64,000 nucleotides of DNA, from positions 4,554,450-4,618,449 of the forward strand of contig NC_014962.1 in the NCBI RefSeq assembly GCF_000186345.1, given 5' to 3'. The position numbers and the translations under genes were made by a program. Of this stretch, positions 55,612 through 62,031 are shown piece after piece. How positions within the stretch are numbered: position 1 is the first letter of the stretch; each line of letters starts with the position of its first letter. The DNA is from Isosphaera pallida ATCC 43644 (lineage in GTDB: Bacteria > Planctomycetota > Planctomycetia > Isosphaerales > Isosphaeraceae). Under the pieces are notes generated by a model that was given only the letters and a program-made list of their open reading frames with translations, made no database searches and had not been told where the DNA came from.

Positions 55612-56049
55612 TCAGGAGGATGACGGCGAGGTGTGGGACGACCTTGGGTCGGGTGGGGCCGGGCGTCCTAGGACGAGCCGAATCACAGCGCCGCCGTGAA
55701 GTTCCAGCGGGGCCACACCCAGGAGGTTGGCCAGCCAACCACCCCGGCTGGCGGCATCGAGACGGGCGACGGAGTGACCACCAACGACGATCCGCAAGCA
55801 AAGACCGGTCCGGGTCAGCACGGCTTGGAGGGACCGCAGGCGGGAAACCCGGGTGGAGCGGGTCATGCTCCGCCTCAGGCTCAGGGCGGCGGAGAGATTG
55901 GGCAGGCTCACCACAATCTCCCCGTCACCACAGTCCACCTGAAGCGGGGTGGCGTCGATGAATCCCGAAAGCTGCCCAACCACCTCCAGCGGAGGAATGG
56001 ACGCCGGCGGGTTGACGACGGATTTGGACAAGGGGTCAGGTGGCGGCAT
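55612..56049 (-). CDS. Small conserved-looking hypothetical protein
   Basis: 145 residues. The N-terminal 20 residues are Pro/Ser-rich. The core has CGDGEIVVSLPNLSAALSLRR, then VLTRTGLCLRIVVGGHSVARL and a segment GGWLANLLGVAPLELHGG, a beta-rich pattern with regular hydrophobic spacing. No signal peptide is visible. Its ATG lies 14 bases inside the upstream gene, so the pair is coupled. I do not recognise the family. Confidence 0.6.
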   Translation of the reverse strand: MPPPDPLSKSVVNPPASIPPLEVVGQLSGFIDATPLQVDCGDGEIVVSLPNLSAALSLRRSMTRSTRVSRLRSLQAVLTRTGLCLRIVVGGHSVARLDAASRGGWLANLLGVAPLELHGGAVIRLVLGRPAPPDPRSSHTSPSSS

Positions 56050-56251
56050 GGTCGCGGGTGCGAATCTTGAGTGTGCCGTTGAGCTTCCATTTGGCGTGAG
56101 TGGCGTCGGGCGAAGCGCTGCTTGGTACCATCACCTCGAAGTTTTCAAACTCATAAATAATCTCAGCATTACGTCCGGTCAGGCGCTCATAGAGTGCGAT
56201 GGCCAGATCGGGCCAGGTTTTGGTGTCTTGAAGCGTTTGTTCGCCAGTCAT
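56036..56251 (-). CDS. Small hypothetical protein, partner of the downstream gene
   Basis: 71 residues from MTGEQTLQDTKTWPDLAIAL, with GGAG about 9 bases upstream. The middle, TGRNAEIIYEFENFEVMVPS, and the C-terminus WKLNGTLKIRTRDHAAT suggest a small beta-sheet protein. It overlaps the start of the next minus-strand gene, forming a two-gene unit divergent from ilvD. Function unknown. Confidence 0.6.
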   Translation of the reverse strand: MTGEQTLQDTKTWPDLAIALYERLTGRNAEIIYEFENFEVMVPSSASPDATHAKWKLNGTLKIRTRDHAAT

Positions 56252-56481
56252 CGAAGGGACTCCGGGAAACAAGTGAGAACCGAAGGGGCGACTCCGGACG
56301 CCGCTGCGGTGGTTTGAGTGGAACCGTCACCAATGTAGGCACGAGCAAAGGGGAACCACAAGGAGGAAGTCCACCAGTCGTGCGATCCCGCGCGTTATAC
56401 CATGCCGCGCTGCGTGGGCAGCGCCCCGGCGACGTTGCGGAGGGGATCCGTTAGGATAGGGGGTCTTGGTCTCCTCAGTTG

Positions 56482-56537
56482 GAAACCCCAGCGTGTCAGC
56501 CTGGACGCGCGGGGTTTCTCCCAATTCTGTCCAGGCT
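56482..56537 (+). promoter_or_regulatory. ilvD leader with interleaved stems (possible H-type pseudoknot)
   Basis: GAAACCCC (56482-56489) is complementary to GGGGTTTC (56511-56518), and AGCCTGGAC (56498-56506) is complementary to GTCCAGGCT (56529-56537). The stems interleave, so they form either an H-type pseudoknot (stems 8 and 9 bp; loops 8, 4 and 10 nt) or two mutually exclusive hairpins. The last arm ends 16 nt before the ilvD ATG at 56554, where it could mask the ribosome site. The rest of the 300-bp divergent region to 56252 shows nothing else clear. Confidence 0.55.
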
Positions 56538-56553
56538 CGCGTTTGCCACCGCC

Positions 56554-58239
56554 ATGACCTTTGACCCCAAACACCGTAGTCGGACCCTGCTGGAGGGTCC
56601 GACCCGCGCTCCGGCCCGTTCGTACTACAAGGCGATCGGCTTTACTGACGAGGATCTCTCCAAGCCGATCGTGGGCGTTGCCAACACCTGGATCGAGGCG
56701 ATGTCGTGCAACTACCATTTGCGCGACCTGGCCGCGCGGGTCAAGGAGGGGGTGCGGGCCGCCGGCGGCACGCCGATGGAGTTCAATACCATCGCGATTT
56801 CGGACGGCATCTCGATGGGCACCGAGGCGATGAAGGCCAGTCTGGTCTCGCGTGAAGTGATCGCCGACTCGATCGAGTTGGTTGGACGGGGCTACTTGTT
56901 TGACGCGTTGATTGTCTTGGTGGCCTGCGACAAGACAATCCCCGGCGGCGCGATGGGGCTGATTCGTTTGGATGTGCCCGGCTTGGTCCTCTATGGCGGC
57001 TCGATCGCGCCGGGGCGGTTCAGGGATCGGGACGTGACCATCCAGGATGTCTTCGAGGCCGTTGGCGCGCACGCCCGTGGTCAGATGAGCGACACGGACC
57101 TCAAGGAGTTGGAGGATCACGCCTGCCCCGGTCCGGGGGCTTGCGGTGGCCAGTTCACCGCCAACACAATGGCCCTGGCTTTGGAGTTCCTGGGCCTCTC
57201 TCCCCTAGGTTCAGCGAGTCCGCCGGCAATGGACGCCCGCAAGAGGGACGTTGCCTTCGAGGCCGGTCGCCTTGCGATGGAGATGCTGCGACAGGGGCGT
57301 CTGCCCCGCAAGACCCTCACCCGCCTAGCCTTCGAGAACGCAATCGCCGGGGTCGCCGCCACCGGCGGTTCAACCAACGCCGTGCTGCACCTGCTGGCCC
57401 TGGCCCGCGAGGCCGGCGTGCCGCTGACCATCGACGACTTTGACATCATCAGCGCCCGCACTCCGCTGATCGCTGACCTCAAACCAGGCGGACGATTCAC
57501 CGCCTTCGACCTCGATCGCGCGGGAGGAACCCGGATCGTGGCCCGTCGCCTCGTCGCCGCCGGTAAGCTCGACGGCACCCAACTCACCCCCACGGGACGG
57601 TCCCTCGCCGACGAGTCGCTCGACGCGCCCGACACCCCCGGTCAGGAAGTGGTCCGCGACCCCGAAACTCCGCTCAAGCCCACCGGAGGACTCGTCATCC
57701 TGCGGGGCAACCTCGCCCCCGAGGGCTGCGTCGTTAAGGTCGCCGGCACTGAAAAGCCGTTTCACCGCGGCCCAGCCCGGGTCTTCGACCGCGAGGAACT
57801 CGCCATGAACGCGGCCACCACCGGCGCGATCCAACCCGGCGACGTGGTGGTGATCCGCTATGAAGGTCCCAAAGGCGGGCCGGGGATGCGCGAGATGCTG
57901 GGGGTCACCAGCGCCCTGGTGGGTCAAGGACTGGGCGACTCGGTGGCACTCTTGACCGACGGCCGATTCAGCGGAGCCACCCGCGGCCTGATGGCCGGTC
58001 ACGTCGCTCCCGAAGCGGCGGTGGGTGGACCAATTGCTGCGCTTAAAGATGGCGACATGGTGGTGTTCGATATCGCCAACCGTCAGCTTCGGGTGGAACT
58101 CAGCGACGCGGAAATTCAGGCGCGTCTGGCCTCCTGGACCCCCCCGCCGCCCAACTATCCCACCGGAGTCTTCGCCAAATACGCCGCGCTGGTTTCCTCG
58201 GCCTCCGAAGGAGCCGTCACCCGGCCGTTGGGCTTGTGA
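56554..58239 (+). CDS. ilvD: Dihydroxy-acid dehydratase
   Basis: 561 residues, the usual length of the IlvD/plant DHAD group. It dehydrates 2,3-dihydroxy-isovalerate and -methylvalerate in valine and isoleucine synthesis using an iron-sulfur cluster. The three cluster Cys are in TWIEAMSCNYHL, VLVACDKTIPGGAM and CPGPGACGGQFTANTM. Other signatures are ISDGISMGTEAMKASLVSRE and LLTDGRFSGATRGLMAGHVAPE. I start at ATG 56554 (MTFDPKHRSRTLLEG) because family members begin there; an in-frame ATG at 56479 would place the leader hairpins inside the coding region. Confidence 0.96.
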   Translation: MTFDPKHRSRTLLEGPTRAPARSYYKAIGFTDEDLSKPIVGVANTWIEAMSCNYHLRDLAARVKEGVRAAGGTPMEFNTIAISDGISMGTEAMKASLVSREVIADSIELVGRGYLFDALIVLVACDKTIPGGAMGLIRLDVPGLVLYGGSIAPGRFRDRDVTIQDVFEAVGAHARGQMSDTDLKELEDHACPGPGACGGQFTANTMALALEFLGLSPLGSASPPAMDARKRDVAFEAGRLAMEMLRQGRLPRKTLTRLAFENAIAGVAATGGSTNAVLHLLALAREAGVPLTIDDFDIISARTPLIADLKPGGRFTAFDLDRAGGTRIVARRLVAAGKLDGTQLTPTGRSLADESLDAPDTPGQEVVRDPETPLKPTGGLVILRGNLAPEGCVVKVAGTEKPFHRGPARVFDREELAMNAATTGAIQPGDVVVIRYEGPKGGPGMREMLGVTSALVGQGLGDSVALLTDGRFSGATRGLMAGHVAPEAAVGGPIAALKDGDMVVFDIANRQLRVELSDAEIQARLASWTPPPPNYPTGVFAKYAALVSSASEGAVTRPLGL

Positions 58240-58406
58240 GATCATCCCACCAAGTGAATGATGCATAGTCGTTGGCGGTGGGAGCGAGACGGATGAGGAC
58301 CGGTTCGCTCCGACCCCGCTCCGATCCGATTCGATCCCCGGATGACAGGGGACTCCCTGCCGATTGGGCCGGGAAGGCCGAAGGCCAGCGTGACGCCCAG
58401 TCAGCC

Positions 58407-58434
58407 TTGACAATCAAGAAAACCGTGGTATTCT
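58407..58434 (+). promoter_or_regulatory. Sigma-70-type promoter of rplM-rpsI
   Basis: A perfect -35 TTGACA (58407-58412) and a -10 TATTCT (58429-58434) are separated by 16 bp, placing the start of transcription near 58441 and giving an 88-nt leader to rplM. This is the cleanest promoter I could find in the window. Confidence 0.65.
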
Positions 58435-58481
58435 GGCGTTTTCGTTTCCGCGTTGGCTGAATCTCCGTCGCGGGAATCGCC
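58435..58481 (+). promoter_or_regulatory. Hairpin in the rplM leader (possible L13 autoregulatory element)
   Basis: TTTCCGCG (58445-58452) pairs with CGCGGGAA (58469-58476) over 8 pairs with one G-U, around a 16-nt loop. A GGCG/CGCC pair outside it (58435-58438 and 58478-58481) may extend it if transcription starts early enough. L13 leaders that bind the ribosomal protein are known in other bacteria; the resemblance here is positional only. Confidence 0.35.
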
Positions 58482-58528
58482 TCCCCTCCCGAGTTGGCAT
58501 TGGGTTACGAAGGCAAGGCATTCCGGTC

Positions 58529-59032
58529 ATGAAGTGTTATCAGGCGAAAACCGGGGAATTGGCCCGCCATTGGTACGTCATTGACGCCACCGACGCGGTT
58601 GTGGGTCGTCTGGCGACTCAGATCGCCATGATCCTCATGGGTAAGCATCGTCCTACCTACACCCCACACATCGACACCGGCGACCACGTGATCGTGCTAA
58701 ACGCCGACAAAGTCCAGTTCACCGGCCAGAAGTGGCGGCAAAAGGTGTATCGACACTATACCGGCTACCCCGGCGGTCTCCGCGAAGAGGCGGCCTGGAA
58801 GCTCAACCAGCGGCGGCCCGGCCGGGTTCTGGAACTGGCCGTCAAACGGATGATGCCCAAGAATAAGATCGGCCGACATATGATGTCCAAGCTCAAGATC
58901 TACGCGGGCAACAACCACCCCCACCAGGCCCAGCAGCCGATCCCGCTCAAGGCGATCACCGGCAAGGTACAACCCTCCGGCGCGGTCATAGCCGCCGCCC
59001 CCGCCGCCGCGTCGTCTTCAACCAACCAGTGA
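58529..59032 (+). CDS. rplM: 50S ribosomal protein L13
   Basis: 167 residues. The family core includes RHWYVIDATDAVVGRLATQI, ILMGKHRPTYTPHIDTGDHV, YRHYTGYPGGLRE, AVKRMMPKNKIGR and LKIYAGNNHPHQAQQP. Typical L13 is about 142 residues; the extra 20 or so at the C-terminus are Ala/Ser-rich. It precedes rpsI, the near-universal bacterial order, with a 191-bp gap. Confidence 0.97.
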   Translation: MKCYQAKTGELARHWYVIDATDAVVGRLATQIAMILMGKHRPTYTPHIDTGDHVIVLNADKVQFTGQKWRQKVYRHYTGYPGGLREEAAWKLNQRRPGRVLELAVKRMMPKNKIGRHMMSKLKIYAGNNHPHQAQQPIPLKAITGKVQPSGAVIAAAPAAASSSTNQ

Positions 59033-59223
59033 CCGCCGCCGTTGTTTGGCTCCGAGTCGAATCAATCAATCAAGCAAGCAATCCGCCGTTCCTGTCAGGT
59101 CGAACTCGGGGGAATCCCTTGGCGTCGCGGTTGCCGTTGCCACGGGGTTTCCCATATGTTTCACCACAAACTCTGTTGCGTCCCGTTCCCTGTTCCTCCG
59201 CCTTCATCGGAACGCTCTGAACC

Positions 59224-59625
59224 ATGTCCACGGTTGCGAATCCCTACACCTGGGGCACCGGCCGTCGCAAAACCGCCGTCGCCCGGGTCCGCATCAAGGA
59301 AGGCACCGGCCAGTTCCTGGTCAACGATTTGCCGGTTGATTCCTACTTCCTCGAAGATGTGCAACGGCACGATGTCCGCGCTCCTCTCCATGCCACCGAA
59401 CTGGCTGGGCGGATCGACGTATTTGTCAACGTCTGCGGCAGCGGTAAGAGTTCCCAGTCCGGCGCGGTCGCTCTAGGCATCGCCCGGGCGATCAAAGAGT
59501 ATCGCCCCGACCTCGAACCTATTCTCCGCGAAGGCGGGTTCCTGACTCGCGACCCCCGGATGGTCGAACGCAAGAAATATGGCCACAAGAAGGCCCGGAA
59601 GAGCTTCCAGTTCTCCAAGCGTTGA
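59224..59625 (+). CDS. rpsI: 30S ribosomal protein S9
   Basis: 133 residues, normal length. Motifs are TWGTGRRKTAVARVRIKEGTG near the N-terminus (GRRKTAVARV), GSGKSSQSGAVALGIARAI, and the C-terminal tail EGGFLTRDPRMVERKKYGHK with KARKSFQFSKR, whose Lys/Arg end reaches the P site in the ribosome. Downstream of rplM; a strong hairpin follows at about 59728. Confidence 0.97.
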   Translation: MSTVANPYTWGTGRRKTAVARVRIKEGTGQFLVNDLPVDSYFLEDVQRHDVRAPLHATELAGRIDVFVNVCGSGKSSQSGAVALGIARAIKEYRPDLEPILREGGFLTRDPRMVERKKYGHKKARKSFQFSKR

Positions 59626-59727
59626 CCCAAGTGTTGGAACCAGATTCTTCGTTCGCAATGTCGTTCACGTGAATCCTTTGTCTTGTCTCAAGGGCGAGTC
59701 ATCCGATTTTCAACCAAACCTGCCCAG

Positions 59728-59757
59728 GAGCGGGCGACCAAGTCGGGTCGTCCGCTC
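59728..59757 (+). terminator. Hairpin downstream of rpsI
   Basis: GAGCGGGCGACC (59728-59739) pairs with GGTCGTCCGCTC (59746-59757) over 12 pairs with one G-U, with a 6-nt loop, then TCAGTTT. It lies 103 bp past the rpsI stop in the 344-bp convergent gap before nadB; no gene is seen in that gap. Confidence 0.55.
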
Positions 59758-59969
59758 TCAGTTTCGGTTAGGGGCTAGGGCGATGACGCGACGGGGCTGG
59801 CTGATCGTCGGCTGATGGGTGACGATCAAGGCGGTGTCATCCCAGTTGGCTCCCGCCTGGTTGGTTCAGCGAGTCATCGAGTCCAGTTTCCCACTGGAGC
59901 GACGGCACGTTCCAACAGATGGTTGTCATGCGCTGGAACTTCGGGGTGGACCGGCCTTAACACTCAACG

Positions 59970-61763
59970 TCAAAGGGTTGAAGGTGTTCCAGCCTCCGTT
60001 GGGTCGGCGACCGTAGGCGTGAACGACGAAATCTCGGAACCAATATTGCCGGTGACCCAGATCGCCGGAGGAGGCTCGTTCTCTAGGAGAGGCCGACGAA
60101 GCGTCACCCGCTTGAGCCAGGTGTCGGAGGGTTTGGGGAAGTCCGTGCGATAGTGAACTCCGCGCGACTCTTCGCGCGCCGACGCGCTGGCGATCATGAG
60201 TTGGGCGACGATGAGCATGTTCTGTAATGTCCATCCTTCGGGTTGATCGAAGACGATGGGTAGGACGTAGCGGGACCAGAATTCGACCTGGCGACGGGCT
60301 TCCTGGAGTCCCTCGGCGTCGCGGGCGATGCCGACCTCGCGTCCCATGAGGGCGCGGAGGGATTCGCGGATGTCGGTCAGGTCGAGACCCAGCCCATTGG
60401 GATCGGCGGGCGCGGGGTCAGCGGGACTAAAGCCGGGGGAGGCGGGTTGGACTTCACGGACGTGAAGCGGGTCGAGGCCATCGACCGAGGGGACGACGAG
60501 AGGGCCGCGGGGGCTTCGAGCGAGCTCGGCGGCGATGTCCCGGGCGGCCCGCGCGCCGAAGACCAGCCCTTCGAGCAAGCTGTTGGAGGCCAGACGGTTG
60601 GCTCCGTGGAGTCCCGAGGAGGTCACTTCGCCCGCGGCCCAAAGTCCCGGCAGGGTGGTGCGACCATTGAGATCGACCGTGACCCCGCCCAACATGTAAT
60701 GCGCTCCGGGTCGCACAGGGATCGGGTCTTTGGTGAAATCCAGGTCGAATCGGCGGCAAATTGCGTCGATGCCGGGGAAGCGGTTGCGCAGATAAGCGGC
60801 GTCGAGGTGGGACAGATCGAGATAAACGCAAGGGTGGCGGGTTTCCGCCATGCGCCGGGTGATCGCCCGCGACACGTCGTCGCGGGGCGCGAGTTCGGCG
60901 TCGGGGTGCGCCTCGGGCATGAAGCGGACTCCTTTGCGGTCGCGCAGGTACGCCCCTTCGCCCCGGAGCGCCTCGGTGAGGAGGAACCGGGCCGAACCGG
61001 CGATATACAACACGGTGGGATGGAACTGCATAAACTCCATGTCGCGCAGTTCGGCCCCAGCGCGGTAGGCCATCGCGTAGCCGTCGCCGGTGGCCAGCGG
61101 CGGGTTAGTCGATTCGCGGTAGAGTTGGCCCGCGCCGCCGGTGGCCAGTAACATCGCGCGGCACCAGACCAGCGACGGCCCGCGCTTGGCGTCCCAAACC
61201 AGCGCGCCGCAGCATCGTCCCTCCTGGGTCAAGAGATCGATGGTCAGGCTGTTCTGCCAGATTCGCACATGACGCAATCGCCGGACGTTGGCGATTAAGG
61301 CGCGGGTGAGTTCGCGTCCCGTGGCGTCCCCCAGCGCGTGGGCGATTCGGGCGTGCGAGTGGCCGCCTTCGCGGGTCAGGTCGATTCGACCGTTTTTGTA
61401 GTCGAAATGGGTTCCCCAGTCGATCAACTCCCGAATCCGATCCGGCCCTTCGCGGACGACGACCTCCACCGCCTGGGGGTCGCACAATCCTTTGCCCGCG
61501 GCTAGGGTGTCGGCGATGTGGTCCTCAAATGCGTCCTCGGGGTCAAGAACTCCAGCGATGCCGCCTTGAGCATAAGCCGTGTTGCTTTCCTCGATCGCCT
61601 GTTTGGTGATGATCAAGACCCGCAACTCGGGCGGAATCCCCAAAGCGGCCCTCATGCCGGCGATGCCGCCGCCTAGCACCAGAACGTCGGTAAAGTGATG
61701 CGGCAAGGCCATCGGGTCGAAACCCACCAAGTAACGACGCGGCAAGGGTGGACCAAACGCCAT
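59970..61763 (-). CDS. nadB: L-aspartate oxidase
   Basis: 597 residues. It oxidises L-aspartate to iminoaspartate, the first step of NAD synthesis. The FAD motif is VLVLGGGIAGMRAALG near residues 27-42; then ESNTAYAQGGIAG, TREGGHSHARIAHALGDATG (substrate-site Arg/His), EFMQFHPTVLY, and the signature HYMLGGVTVDLNGRT followed by LHGANRLASNSLLEG. The C-terminal helical domain is typical of NadB and succinate dehydrogenase flavoproteins. AGGA lies 9 bases before ATG 61763; ATG 61712 is possible. No nadA or nadC is adjacent. Confidence 0.95.
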   Translation of the reverse strand: MAFGPPLPRRYLVGFDPMALPHHFTDVLVLGGGIAGMRAALGIPPELRVLIITKQAIEESNTAYAQGGIAGVLDPEDAFEDHIADTLAAGKGLCDPQAVEVVVREGPDRIRELIDWGTHFDYKNGRIDLTREGGHSHARIAHALGDATGRELTRALIANVRRLRHVRIWQNSLTIDLLTQEGRCCGALVWDAKRGPSLVWCRAMLLATGGAGQLYRESTNPPLATGDGYAMAYRAGAELRDMEFMQFHPTVLYIAGSARFLLTEALRGEGAYLRDRKGVRFMPEAHPDAELAPRDDVSRAITRRMAETRHPCVYLDLSHLDAAYLRNRFPGIDAICRRFDLDFTKDPIPVRPGAHYMLGGVTVDLNGRTTLPGLWAAGEVTSSGLHGANRLASNSLLEGLVFGARAARDIAAELARSPRGPLVVPSVDGLDPLHVREVQPASPGFSPADPAPADPNGLGLDLTDIRESLRALMGREVGIARDAEGLQEARRQVEFWSRYVLPIVFDQPEGWTLQNMLIVAQLMIASASAREESRGVHYRTDFPKPSDTWLKRVTLRRPLLENEPPPAIWVTGNIGSEISSFTPTVADPTEAGTPSTL

Positions 61764-62031
61764 GAGCTTTCATCCTGCTGAAGAGGTTACGGCGAAACAC
61801 AATCATACAAATTGATGATGGCACGACGCGCCGTTCGACTCACTCGGTTTCCCCACCGAGCGAGCCGCGGTGACTTCGTCGTCGGCGCGACAATTCAAAA
61901 CACCGTGTCGAGAACAGGACCGGGCGAACCGAGGCGCGCTGCCGCTTGGGCTTGGCCCCGCCCCGTTCTCGAAAGCGGGATGGAGTCGTTCGTCAATGAT
62001 CGCGTCAAGCGATCTGAATCGATCCCTCGTC

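Noticed and set aside
60447-61151. 234-codon plus-strand frame
   Set aside because: Fully antisense to nadB, whose family motifs are unmistakable.
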